NCBI GenBank assembly: GCA_009760855.2
Contig: WPIO01000127.1
Span: 1 to 64,000, forward strand
DNA from: Cristatella mucedo
Taxonomy: Eukaryota > Bryozoa > Phylactolaemata > Cristatellidae
Direction of reading: 5' to 3'
Length of the DNA: 64,000 nt
The stretch's first letter is position 1. The number at the start of each line of letters is the position of its first letter. Under the pieces are notes generated by a model that saw only the letters and a program-made list of their open reading frames with translations, ran no database searches and was not told where the DNA came from. This document shows positions 34,146-43,822 of this stretch, one piece after another. Position numbers and translations under genes: made by a program.

Positions 34146-34399
34146 GGGATTTGTACGCATTTGACACTCTGGAAGGGAGGGATCAAAGCATAGGTCAAGG
34201 CTGCGTGTCAACTATGAGCCAAGTGCTGCCAGCTCGGTAGTAGCCAACCGCGGCAGCACATGCAATGCTTTCACTTGGCACCAGAATTTGCCTTTATAAT
34301 CAATGAACTCATTCTTGTAACACAGACCGGGATGTGGCTGGAGCACGTGAGTGGCAATTTAAAGCCGGTTCCTTATAATCGCCCGGTGTCGAATGGCAT

Positions 34400-34710
34400 A
34401 CGAAGTGCAATCTCGATAGCTCAATCGGCTGGCGTGCTGAACGGATGGCCCCGAGGTTATGGGGTCATGCCTGCTCGAAGCAGAATTGCTTTTCTGCATT
34501 CACTCCCACGGCAGACGGCCTCCGAAGGCTCTGAACTTTTGAGATTACTGCTTCCCATGCATCTGTCACCGGTGGGCCACTAAAGGCTTGCATATTAAGC
34601 CACCCAGCGGGTCACTAAGAGGCCGGGTGGCCTCCTCTTGCCGGGGCTCCCAGTGTGTTTGCCAGGTACCACTTCAGTGGAGTAACAGATATTATTATAT
34701 TAAATTAGGT
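34400..34710 (+). mobile_element. Possible third tRNA-derived SINE
   Basis: A box-A-like TAGCTCAATCGGCTGG at 34418 is followed about 40 bases later by a decayed box-B-like segment (GAGGTTATGGGGTCATGCC). After that come a hairpin-rich body (GGCCGGGTGGCC) and an A/T-rich end ATATTATTATATTA. Only one copy is seen, so the family is not proven. Confidence 0.4.
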
Positions 34711-35104
34711 ACTTGATCAATCCTCAGGCCTAAGGCTGTGATGCAACGGCTCGTGCACAAGCCTTCCACGAGGATGCAACATCAGCTTCACGTGATGGCT
34801 ACGTACAACTAGACAGTGCTTTAGTGCATGCAAGGAAAGGCACATCGTCGGGAAGGACAGGCCGTCGGTCTATCTGCTCCAGGGCAAGCTTACGGTTATC
34901 CACACATTCTTCCACTGAGGCTCGTATTTCACAAGCCTCACCTGCATGACAAGTCATTGCACGAAACGTCTTGCCAGCACGTCGCACAGCAGGGAGTGAA
35001 CCCAAACTCGCTGCCACACAACCTGTGGGTTCAGCATGTAAATTGCAGAGCCCCCTCCACAGTCTGCTCAGCCCATCTGTGACCGTTACCCCATGTTATT
35101 AGCC
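34711..35104. other. Candidate downstream exon region, unresolved
   Basis: On the minus strand at about 35020-34960 a frame in phase with the exon at 35204 reads WVHSLLCDVLARRFVQ and then meets a TGA. Another frame over 35017-34799 is open for 72 codons. Either could be the last exon of the gene below. I cannot choose. Confidence 0.3.
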
Positions 35105-35148
35105 CACGTGATTACTCCACGTGATTACCCCACGTGATTACCCACGTG
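35105..35148. repeat. Array of four CACGTG E-boxes (12-13 bp period)
   Basis: CACGTG at 35105, 35118, 35131 and 35143, each followed by ATTAC. It lies just past the donor of the exon at 35204, so would be intronic on the minus strand. bHLH factors of the USF/Myc/Max type bind CACGTG. Function here is unknown. Confidence 0.8.
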
Positions 35149-35203
35149 ATTACCACTCCTCCACGATGCTGGCAGATGTACAAGTGCTCAAGAGTAGGCA
35201 TAC

Positions 35204-35345
35204 CTCCACATAGTCTGCAGATGTGGCATCGGCCATCACGTAGTCGGTGAGACCATCAATGACAATGCACTCGGGCAGTTCGGCTGCAGGCAGGCAGTGA
35301 AGGCTGCTCAGGTAATCCAGCAGCTGACTGAGAGACGGCAGATAT
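35204..35345 (-). CDS. Exon with Walker-B-like motif, possible SWSAP1-type ATPase
   Basis: A 142-base minus-strand exon with a strong acceptor (TTCATTTCTTTATCGTAG) and donor (GTGGAG then GTATGC). It reads YLPSLSQLLDYLSSLHCLPA, AELPECIVIDGLTDYVMADA, TSADYVE, phase 2 in, phase 0 out. ECIVIDGL is a good Walker B strand of a RecA fold. A preceding helix plus SLH, then P..IVIDGL..Y, is the order I know from SWSAP1, the ATPase partner of ZSWIM7/SWS1 in the Shu complex that helps RAD51 in homologous recombination. The exon itself is well supported. The family is inference. Confidence 0.5.
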
Positions 35346-36417
35346 CTACGATAAAGAAATGAATGAACATCCACTCATGCTCGGTACACGTGCAAGCTGC
35401 AGAGGGAGCGATTGGTACGCTACGACATGGGTGCGACACGGTTCAGGGTTCAATAGCCAATGGGTACTATAGCATGTGACAATGCCGAGTTCATACACAC
35501 CGTCCTGACACATTCGCTGATCGCACACTAGTCGAGAAAGCATGCCTCGACAGAGGTTTAGTTCCCTGAGGGTGCCGTACGAATGTCTTATTATGTCACA
35601 TTCTCATTATCATTTGGCAAGATGCCGTTTTCATGATTGAAGACCATTCGCTCCAGAAGGTCCAGCTGCTAAACCACATTTTAGCTCACCAAAATGGCAA
35701 CAGGTCTCTAAAGTCGTGTGCCCTCTCACTCATGACCGACGCAGTCTCTGCCGACAAATGGCACCGCCTGTTTTTGCTCTCGAGTTGCACTCGTATCATT
35801 AATATGGCTACGCATGCAACCACATGAAGAAAGCTGATAAACATAGCAGATTTCGTAATTCGGATCCTGGGGCTCCCGAAGCTTGCACTCTGCATGGGCT
35901 TGCTGACTTTAAGTGGCACGTGGGAACAAGCCAGAGCAGTCAGGAAGTCAGCCACTAACGATCACTGACGACGATTCCTACAACAAACCGCACATAATAG
36001 AGGCTAGACAGTCAGCAGGATTGATCAGCGCCACAAAGCACTCCGAAGGATTTAGGACGGCGGAGCATCGGACGTGTTTCTGCTCTTGGCTGCATCTGCT
36101 GCTCACCCTACCGAGGCTGCTGCCGTTGCTATGACTATGGCAGTTGCTTCAGCTGTCTCTGGCTGCAGCAGCTCCCAGCACGAGATATCATCACATTCGA
36201 GCCTAATGCTGCTACACTACATCAACTCGCAGGGTCATAACCATTGGTTACCCTTGCACGGCTTCGAAAGCCCGGCTGGTCAATGCAGGGAGCTGAGCAG
36301 GCAGCAGCAGTGATTCTGGCTGCCAGTTTCAGATGCCGTGCGCTCAACGCTAGATGACGGTGCAAGGACGGCATAGTCAGTTTCCTCAGCAAATTCATAT
36401 CGGGTATGACCGCTGCT
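35346..36417. other. Unassigned; several short open frames
   Basis: No exon with convincing splice sites on both sides. A minus-strand frame at 35955-35686 (ADFLTALACSHVPLKVSKPM) is protein-like but unsupported. GC and Ala/Ser content rise toward 36.1 kb. Confidence 0.35.
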
Positions 36418-36708
36418 CTATCTACGGTCACTGCTACACAGCCCAGGATCCATCTCTGCCACCACACTATTAAAAACGCAGGTTCCAGTGCCCACACACA
36501 GAATCGAAGCACAAAATGCGGCAGCATGCTTGAGCACGTCCCCAGAGGCTGCAGCCCAAGCGAGAGCCGTGCCGGTGGCTGCCAGCGAGCGCACCGAGCT
36601 CACATCGTCTGCACAAGCAAGTGCTGCCTTCGAACCGGGGACAGATTGGATGTGCCCTGCCCGGATGACTGCCCATTCATTATCGCCGGCCACCACTCCA
36701 GCACACAG
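36418..36708 (-). CDS. Possible exon, Ala-rich, repeat-protein-like
   Basis: Minus-strand frame opened by an acceptor (GGCCTGCTAGCAG). It reads LCAGVVAGDNEWAVIRAGHI, VSSVRSLAATGTALAWAAAS, then GDVLKHAAAFCASILCVGTG, ending in TAG at 36418. The spacing of VRSLAATG..ALAW...GDV weakly recalls RCC1 or WD repeats. Opposite-strand frames are also open because the DNA is GC-rich. Confidence 0.3.
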   Translation of the reverse strand: MCAGVVAGDNEWAVIRAGHIQSVPGSKAALACADDVSSVRSLAATGTALAWAAASGDVLKHAAAFCASILCVGTGTCVFNSVVAEMDPGLCSSDRR

Positions 36709-36959
36709 CTGCTAGCAGGCCCTGGCAAGCCAAGCTCTGGGCTCGACTTTGCGTTAGTGCTAGCCAGGGAGCCAGCACTCGGTGGAGGAAACAAAGACCC
36801 GTGCACACCAGCTCGGCTCGCAGGGTCACTGGCCAGACCCAGCCCATGGCTAGGGTGAGATGGCTAAGGCCTCCAGCAGCAGCAGCAGCACGGGTGCCAT
36901 CTGCTGCCGCTGCTGCTGCTGCCGATGCAGCAAGTGCCGATGAAGACTGCGCCTAGCTG

Positions 36960-37605
36960 CTGAGCATTCGGAGCTGAGCGATCGGAGCTGACCATTCGGA
37001 GCTGAGCGATCAGAGCTGACCATTCGGAGCTGAGCGATCAGAGCTGACCATTCGGAGCTGAGCGATCAGAGCTGAGCGATCGGAGTTGAGCAATCGGAGC
37101 TGAGCGATCGGAGCTGAGCGATCGGAGCTGACCATTCGGAGCTGAGCGATCGGAGCTGACCATTCGGAGCTGAGCAATCAGAGCTGACCATTCGGAGCTG
37201 AGCGATCAGAGCTGAGCGATCGGAGTTGAGCAATCAGAGCTGAGCGATCGGAGCTGAGCGATCAGAGCTGACCATTCGGAGCTGAGCGATCAGAGCTGCC
37301 CATTCGGAGCTGAGCGATCAGAGCTGACCATTCGGAGCTGAGCGATCAGAGCTGAGCGATCGGAGTTGAGCGATCGGAGTTGAGCAATCGGAGTTGAGCA
37401 ATCGGAGCTGAGCGATCAGAGCTGAGCGATCGGAGCTGAGCGATCGGAGCTGAGCGATCGGAGCTGAGCGATCGGAGCTGAGCGATCGGAGCTGAGCGAT
37501 CGGAGCTGAGCGATCGGAGCTGAGCGATCAGAGCTGAGCGATTGGAGCTAAGCGATCGGAGCTGAGCGATCAGAGCTGAGCGATCGGAGCTGAGCATTCG
37601 GAGCG
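36960..37605. repeat. 14-bp minisatellite, unit GAGCTGAGCGATCG, about 46 copies
   Basis: Main variants are GAGCTGAGCGATCG, GAGCTGACCATTCG, GAGCTGAGCGATCA and GAGTTGAGCAATCG. The first half alternates variants as 28-bp dimers; the last third is homogeneous. It ends ten bases before the first ATG of the next gene. Because 14 is not a multiple of 3, every frame cycles, so the overlapping minus-strand frame (repeats of SLSSDRSA) is an artefact. Confidence 0.97.
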
Positions 37606-37615
37606 CCGGGGCGAA

Positions 37616-38040
37616 ATGAAATCTGGAGGAGCAGGAGCACGAGCTTCGATGATGCGATCGCTCCAGCCTCGCCGCGTCTCGAGGGTCCCTGCGGCAGCCG
37701 CGACCACTGGCAGGGTGCGCAGAGCCACCGCCGAGGCATCGGCCATCACGCGCAACAGCCGCGCCGAGCGGCTGCTCGAGTGGACCGAGGGACGGCTGCT
37801 GCGAGAGCACGAGGGGGCCATGGCGCAGCTGGAAGCGCGGCGCCGCGAGGCGGCCGGCTTCCTGCAAGATCTGAGCGCCTACACCATGGCAGACGAGAGA
37901 GCAAATCAGGCTGCCACGACTGACGCAGCAGCAGTGGCGCCAGGAAGCTTCGGCGTCCACGTGAATGAGCGGGCTAGCCGGGATCTAGCGGACGGCATCA
38001 AAGCGACAAATCAGCACCAGCGGGAAGGTGCGGGTGTCAG
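37616..38040 (+). CDS. Ala/Gln-rich protein, exon 1
   Basis: Starts at ATG 37616 (purine at -3), or at 37649. It encodes about 141 residues before a consensus donor (GTCAG then GTGAGT). The start is basic and Ala-rich. A helical, probably coiled-coil part (AERLLEWTEGRLLREHEGAM, AQLEARRREAAGFLQDL) spans residues 52-90. The exon ends in phase 2, which fits the acceptor at 41413. The 14-bp minisatellite lies directly upstream, in the 5' UTR or promoter. No family recognised. Confidence 0.6.
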
Positions 38041-38224
38041 GTGAGTGTGTGGCTTGACTATCGGCTGCTGCTGCTGCTGGCGTATTTCCCTAGCTTCGGA
38101 TTATCGGGAATGAATGTGTGCATGCATCTCGGCCCTATTTCATGGAAACCCATGAGGGGAACAGGTGATTAGTGCTTTACAAAAAATCTAATTTGTACAG
38201 TGAAAGGATAGTGCATATACATAG
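38041..38224. other. Start of the gene's 3.4-kb intron
   Basis: Unique intronic sequence before the SINE and LINE insertions. Nothing recognised. Confidence 0.5.
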
Positions 38225-38400
38225 ATAAGCCGTGATGGCTCACTAAGTAAGGCGGTTGCTTTTCACGACCTCGGCCCCAAGGTCGTGGGTTCGGATCCTG
38301 AGGTGGGCGATCCTTTATCGCCACTGATGATAGTCGTGAAGACGCTTCTGTCGCTATACAAAAATAGGCTGCTAAATCAGCTAGTTATTTATTTATTACT
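38225..38400 (+). mobile_element. SINE-A copy, full length
   Basis: tRNA-like head (ATGGCTCACTAAGTAAGG), box B region GGGTTCGGATCC, then CTATACAAAAATAGGCTG and a TTTATTTATTA tail. Confidence 0.9.
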
Positions 38401-38645
38401 GTACTGCAATGCCGCGATTGCACTGATGCACAGCAGCACGAATCATGCAGACACCGACCGAATCCACAACAGCACTGGTCTGCACACGGTTTCAACAAAG
38501 GTATGGAGTGACTAGGAGGTAGGCAGAGCGCCAGGGTTTAGGTGGGCGGATCCTGAAAGAACCAGGTCCTTAAGCTTTAGTCCTGAAGTTCATAGTGTCA
38601 ATCTTGCTAGAATACAGCAGAGAAACCAAAAGAGGCAATCAAGTG

Positions 38646-38646
38646 A

Positions 38647-38680
<34 letters not shown>
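38646..38680. repeat. (ATT)n microsatellite
   Basis: About 12 ATT units, probably the remains of a LINE or SINE tail. Confidence 0.9.
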
Positions 38681-38681
<1 letters not shown>

Positions 38682-38712
38682 GTCTGTGCAACCTTGTATT
38701 ATTATATAATAT

Positions 38713-38852
38713 ATATAATTCATTTATATAGCGCCCCAAGAGAACTTGATCTCTATTCAGGCGCTTTACATATGCCTCGGGGCTCGAGACCACGACCTCA
38801 GTCAGACCTTGGTCGGGGCGAGCACCTTAACCGCTAGACCAAACCAGCTCGG
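38713..38852 (-). mobile_element. SINE-B copy, full length
   Basis: Minus strand: head at about 38852 (TTTGGTCTAGCGGTTAAGG), box B, then the stem-loop arms AAAGCGCC and GGGGCGCT and an A/T tail. Confidence 0.9.
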
Positions 38853-38865
38853 CGATTATGTTATT

Positions 38866-39030
38866 GAGCCGTAATGGCTCACTAGGTAAGGCGATTGCTT
38901 TTCACGACCTCGGCCCCGAGGTCGTGGGTTCGAATCCCGCGGTGTACGAGCCGTAAAGGCTCTTCTGTCGCTATACAAAAAAGAGGCTGTTAAATCAGTA
39001 AGTATTTATTTATTATTATTTATTACGTGT
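38866..39030 (+). mobile_element. SINE-A copy with internal deletion
   Basis: Head with box B GGTTCGAATCC. The body between GCGGTG and GAGCCGTAAAGG has lost about 35 bases compared with 59277-59450. TTTATTTATTATTATT tail. Confidence 0.9.
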
Positions 39031-39654
39031 GCAATTTTTCCTTCAGCAAAGTCGATCCATCTTTGTGCACACATTTATTGCAGATACTTTGATATGGGCA
39101 TATGCACACACCCATGCACGAGCACACACACACTAGAGCCAGGACTATGTCATATCTATCTATCTATATCAAACTATGTCATATCACTACCACCGATTTT
39201 TCCTAGGAACATATAACTATAGGTTATTTGAATTCAACAAAAAGACAGCAGCTCAGAGCTAACTCTGGAACCAAAACTAAAGTGAACCAGTATGACCATA
39301 TGACCATACCCAGTGACCATAATCAAAAAAAGTAGGACCATTTTTAGCTTTTGGCCTAAAAAAAATCACTAAAATCTGAAAACGGGCATAATCAAGGAAA
39401 TCACGAATCCTTTTAATCGGTGGTTGCCACGTCGATGGGAAATAGGGAAATGGGGGTGGGGAATGAGTGACACTTAAACTGCTGTACCAGCTGAGTTTAG
39501 AGGCTGGTGTCACTATCTAACCAGGAGCAGTAGGTACCCAAAACTTCACTTGCGGCTCGAACGTTCTGAAAATTAAAATGATCTTGAGGTTGGACAGCAC
39601 CATCGATGATTTTAAAATTTCTGTTTCTTCCAATTTCATTAGCCTGCAACTATT
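39031..39654. other. Intronic DNA, nothing recognised
   Basis: A short TATC run near 39154. No repeat family or exon seen. Confidence 0.4.
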
Positions 39655-39845
39655 GCCGACACACGGTACAACGTCCCCTGTCATGACGACATTTAAAAAA
39701 GCTTAAACGCACCTTTTAATTACAATATTTGGTGGGTCTTTGTGATTTGTCCTTCATATGCATGGACCTGCTTACACTAAACCTGCTGCTTGCAGATGCT
39801 ATCACCAAACATTTGGTAATGCTTTATATGCAGCATCTGCAAAGT
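39655..39845 (+). mobile_element. L2-A 3' UTR fragment (5' of a SINE-B insertion)
   Basis: L2-A ORF2 end and 3' UTR (TGACGACATTTAAAAAAGCT, GGTGGGTCTTTGTGATTTGT), up to GCAGCATCTGCAAAGT. The L2 tail resumes after the SINE. Confidence 0.75.
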
Positions 39846-39967
39846 ACGGTTTGGTCTAGCAGTTAAAGTGCTCGTCCCGACCAAGGTCTGACTGAGATCG
39901 TGGGCTCGAGCCCCGAGGCATATGTGAAGCGCCTGAATAGAGATTAAGTTCTCTTGGGGTGCTGAGA
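39846..39967 (+). mobile_element. SINE-B inside the L2-A terminal stem-loop
   Basis: Head GGTTTGGTCTAGCAGTTAAA, box B GGGCTCGAGCCCC, tail GCGCCTGAATAGAGATTAAG TTCTCTTGGGGTGCTG. Directly after it comes a second GAGATTAAGTTCTCTGCGGG, the L2-A version of the same stem-loop, then the L2 ATT tail to about 40030. Confidence 0.85.
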
Positions 39968-40255
39968 GATTAAGTTCTCTGCGGGTGCTGTACAAATGTA
40001 TTATTATTGTTAATATTATTATTATTATAGAAATCAACTCAAGAGCAATCTTATAACACAACGAGCATTTTGAATTCTGCATGCATCCATGAAACAGCAT
40101 GGGATCTGCAGGCAAGCATGCCCAGGCATGAACAGAACTAGACAAATACTAAATGTCTACATTTACAGAAATCTTTTCATGCGTCCTTACAAAAAAGGCA
40201 GTGTTACAATAAAACCAGCACTGTTAACATTCTTACCGCCTCCCACTGGCTTTCA

Positions 40256-41238
40256 GATCTCAAGAATAAACTAAACGATGATAAAACTAACTTACTAGTT
40301 ATGGGCAAACCCAGTGTGATTCACAAATTAAAAAGGCTGACGCTCAAAATTGGCTCTGCCAGCATATCTCCTGTTGAATCAGCTCGAAATCTAGGTGTCA
40401 TATTCCAAAGCGACCTCTTGTTAGACGACCATATCAGCTCCACAGTCAAATCTGCCTATTTTCAGCTTCATTACATTGCTAAAATTCGGGCTTGTTTAGA
40501 TAAGGATACCACGTCCAAGTTGGTCCATGCATTCGTGACATCCCGTCTCGACTTCTGCAACTCACTGCTTACTGGCCTACCAGCATGTACGTTCGGGCCA
40601 TTGCAGCTGGTGCAAAACTCGGCAGCTAGGCTTGTCTGTCGTCAGCATTGCAGTTGCCACGTTACACCACTTCTTGCCGACCTACACTGGCTATCAGTCA
40701 AGCAACGGATTGACTTTAAGGTTTTGTCGCTCACTTTTAGGTCACTTCATTCTTTGGCTCCAGCCTATCTCTCAGATATACTCCCCCATCAGACCAAGCA
40801 TCGTACCACCCACTTTTCGGAATCCAACAGCCTACTAATACCTCGTACAAACCTCAAATCCTTTGGAGACCGTGCATTTAGTTCGTATGCTCCCAAAGCC
40901 TGGAACTCCCTCCCGACCTGCATCAGAACATCCCCTGACCTGACCACATATAAAAAGAACTTTAAAACACCTATTTAGGACAGCATTTAGTTGGTCACTG
41001 TGATTCGTCTTTCATGTGCTTATGCGTGCTGATACTGTGCATGTTGCCACAAACCACATTTGCATGCTGACCCTGTGCATGTCACCCCTAACCATGTTAT
41101 TCATGTTGTTTGTTTATCAAGCATGACATTAATCACCATTCAATTGCATTTCCTTTTGCAGCAAATGTAAAGCGCCTAGAGAGAGATTGAGTTCTCTGAG
41201 GTCGCTTTATAAAGTGCATTATTATTATTATTATTATA
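40256..41238 (+). mobile_element. L2-A LINE, 3' end with the longest open ORF2 piece
   Basis: A 225-codon open segment (40301-40978) includes LKIGSASISPVESARNLGVI, LDDHISSTVKSAYFQLHYIA, TSRLDFCNSLLTGLPACTFG and RIDFKVLSLTFRSLHSLAPA. 3' UTR, stem-loop and (ATT)n follow. It is probably the youngest L2-A copy here. It sits in the intron in the gene's sense direction. Confidence 0.92.
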
Positions 41239-41342
41239 CAGAAAGCCGCTTAGGTTTGCTGTGAGTGCACTGTACAAACTCTCCTGGATAACGCCCTCAT
41301 AGGTTTCGTGGCTTTGTGGAGTTACAGATGAAGGTACGGAGA
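41239..41342 (+). mobile_element. L2-B 3' end abutting the L2-A tail
   Basis: GAAAGCCGCTTAGGTTTGCT through GTGGAGTTACAGATGAAGG, the L2-B 3' UTR. It begins directly after the ATT tail of L2-A. Confidence 0.8.
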
Positions 41343-41413
41343 AACATTACATTAAATTGCACTGTACGCCTGGCGCATTGCGTGGCGGCAGCAGCATATT
41401 CCGACGTTAACAG

Positions 41414-41529
41414 GCCAGCCCGAGGAGAGACAGGCCAACACAAGCAAGAGCCACAGCATCAGCAGCAGCAGCTTCGGGTGACGAAGCACTTCGGTGGCAA
41501 CGCCAGCCACGAATGGGACAGTACAAGCC

Positions 41530-41563
<34 letters not shown>

Positions 41564-42638
41564 GGCGGTGGAGGCGTGGCACCACTCTACAGGGGTCCAG
41601 GCCATCAGCACGAGCAGCAGCAGCCACCTCAAGCTGTACGATGCATACCGAAGCAGCGTGGATGACAACGGCCGCGAGCGGCCGGGCGGATCGAGGCAAC
41701 AGCAGCGGCAGTCGGCCGTGACGCCACACGGACAGCTATGTGTCGGCCAGCGGGTGCTACCATGGCAAGCGCAGCAGCTGAGCCGACCACTGCCGGCGTC
41801 TAACCAAACAAGAGACTACGGCACAACTGGCAGACTGCATGCCCTACCAGCGACAGGCGACAGCGCGGGACCTAGCGATGGAGGCGGTACGCTGAGCTCG
41901 CTACGGTCAGCAGCTACGCCAGCCGCCCGTACTGCTGCTGCTGCTGTGCATGAGTCAGCTGTGCCGACTCGGCACCGAGCGAGTTATCTGGTGCCAGCCC
42001 CAGGGACGATGCTGCTGCCAAAGCTGCCCTCACGACGAGCGCTGGCTCAAGCAGGGAGCACTGGCCGTAAGGCAACTGAGGGTTGTGCCGACAAGCCGCT
42101 GGCCATGGAGAGATCGGCAGCGGCGGCTGCAGCGCAGAGCACGGCGGCTGAGCACGGCAGACAGAACCATGGCAAGAAGCCGATCGCAAAGAATGCATTC
42201 GGCCGCGACGACGACGACGGCGATCGAGCTGCTGCGGCCGCCGCTGCGCCTGTCGTCGGTCAAAGCACGAAGACGGCCAACGACGGGGCGGCAGGCGCAG
42301 CCGTCAGATTCCATCATGCCGCCCAGATGCAGCCGATGCACAAGCTGGGTGCAGCTATCATGGCTGACTTGCAGCACCAGCGGCGGCAGCAGCAGCAGCA
42401 GCAAAGCAGAGGCAAAGCGACTGGCGCCACGCTCGCTGCCGCCGCCGGAAAAGCTTCGGTGATGATGAGGGCCGTGACGAGATGGCGCAGAGCGGCGCAG
42501 GCACTGATCGTCAGGAGACAGGATGCACGCGAACGCTGGGCCCACGTGCAGGTCCGAGTTAAATTCTTCTGCGCCGAGCTCGCAGCAGAGCAGCCGGCAA
42601 TGCAGGCCAGAGGAATGGCTGCTGGGAACAAAGACTGA
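41414..42638 (+). CDS. Ala/Gln-rich protein, exon 2 (C-terminal)
   Basis: Acceptor CGACGTTAACAG at 41413, then 1,225 bases open to TGA at 42636. The first base completes the Arg codon begun by exon 1 (AG + G), so frame and phase fit exactly. The joined CDS encodes about 549 residues. The product is low-complexity: Gln runs (CAG), an Ala run of 10 and shorter Ala runs, an Asp run (RDDDDGDR), and a basic helical C terminus (RAVTRWRRAAQALIVRRQDA). No enzyme motif, signal peptide or membrane segment is seen. Such composition is common in nuclear or regulatory proteins, but no function is claimed. Confidence 0.65.
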
Positions 42639-42839
42639 GATCGCAGAGAGAACTCTCTGCCTCGGGCTCTCGGAGCATTGAGGCTGTTTCTCTTGGAGTG
42701 ATGGTGCATGCTACTCACAAATGCGATTAACCTGGATTTCGGCAGACTTATCAGTGCTGTAATGTTCAGGCCACATTGAGCTCATCTTGTGTGTAAAGGA
42801 TAATAACAAGTTGACATTGTCATAGTGGCATGAGCGAAC
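42639..42839. other. 3' flank of the Ala/Gln-rich gene
   Basis: Should contain the 3' UTR. No AATAAA is visible in the first 200 bases; GATAATAACA near 42799 is the nearest A/T-rich candidate. Confidence 0.4.
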
Positions 42840-42885
42840 TACATCTCTTTCTAGGCACTTTACATATGCTGCAAATGAATGTATC
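42840..42885 (-). mobile_element. L2-A tail fragment
   Basis: CTCTTTCTAGGCACTTTACA and TGCTGCAAATG, a decayed L2-A terminal stem-loop. Confidence 0.65.
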
Positions 42886-42970
42886 TCCTGACGGAGGTCA
42901 GTAACCCAACACGGCCACGAGGACTCAGTGGGTATTACGCAGGACTAATCGGCTACCGATAACATTCACA
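42886..42970 (-). mobile_element. L2-B 3' fragment, decayed
   Basis: TGTATCTCCTGACGGAGGTC, GTGGGTATTACGCAGGA and ATCGGCTACCGA match the L2-B 3' UTR on the minus strand. Confidence 0.65.
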
Positions 42971-43019
42971 GAGCCAGCACGTTGAGGCACAAAGAAAAAA
43001 CCCTTCACATGGAGAGAGT

Positions 43020-43822
43020 AAAGGCCAGAAGGAAATAGTGTAGTTCGAGCTTCTTATTTAAGAAAAACCTAAAAGAAAACCTGGACATGTAGGTGTAGTG
43101 TAAGCTTCGTCAAGCCAGGTGCGGTCGTGACTTAAGTCAGAATTCAGTCCAAGGCTTTGACAGTGTATGAACAGAAGGTGAGATCTCCTAAGGATTTGAG
43201 GTTGGCTGCTGAAGCGCGGTACACGACTCAAATCAGATGATGCGGGTGGTAGGATGTCTAGTCTGATTGAAAATTAGTTCTGATAGATAAGTACGCTGGA
43301 GCAAGAGAATGATGAGACCTAAAGGTGAATGATAAAACCTTGAAGGCGATAAGCTACTTGATAGGGAGCCAGTGCACGTGTCGGCGAGAAGTGCAGTGCA
43401 GGAGTTGGGTCATCACGTCTGACAAGCGAAATACACGACGGCACGTCGAACAAGCGGCAGCACGTCTGACAAGCGTAGCTGCAGAGTTTTGCATCTGCGC
43501 TGCTATCGTCTTCTTGAACAGGAAGAAAGGCCTGCGAGTGGTGAGTTTAAAGAGAGTCTGGAGAAGTAAAAAATACATGAACCCATCTAGCTGTAACACT
43601 CTTATCTAAGTAGACGCTCAATTTCTTTGCAATGTGGTGCATACCTGACAGTGGGCAAACTTGATTGTCGAACCGATGGGGTAGGGGAAGGTCACTTTCT
43701 GAAAATAACCTCTAGATTTCACTCACATGCTATATGACATGTGCAAGCTGAGCCAATTTTGAAGGTTAGGCTTTCCAAGCTCTGAGTAACTCTAGATTCT
43801 CCAATAATAACAAAGTCGGTTT
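43020..43822 (-). mobile_element. L2-A-like LINE fragment, old
   Basis: C-terminal ORF2 on the minus strand with the usual order (CTCCTAAGGATTTGAGGTTG, AATGATGAGACCTAAAGGTG, GAGCCAGTGCACGTGTCGGC). Heavily decayed. Confidence 0.75.

Noticed and set aside
36960-37605. Regular 14-bp array considered as a CRISPR
   Set aside because: There are no unique spacers and the genome is animal; it is a minisatellite.
37346-37960. 204-codon minus-strand frame
   Set aside because: Half is the 14-bp minisatellite and the rest is antisense to the better-supported exon 1 at 37616-38040.
41352-42718. Several 94-171 codon frames antisense or out of frame to the Ala/Gln-rich exon
   Set aside because: Shadows of CAG/GCA-rich coding DNA. 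Only the 41414-42638 frame has a phase-matched acceptor.
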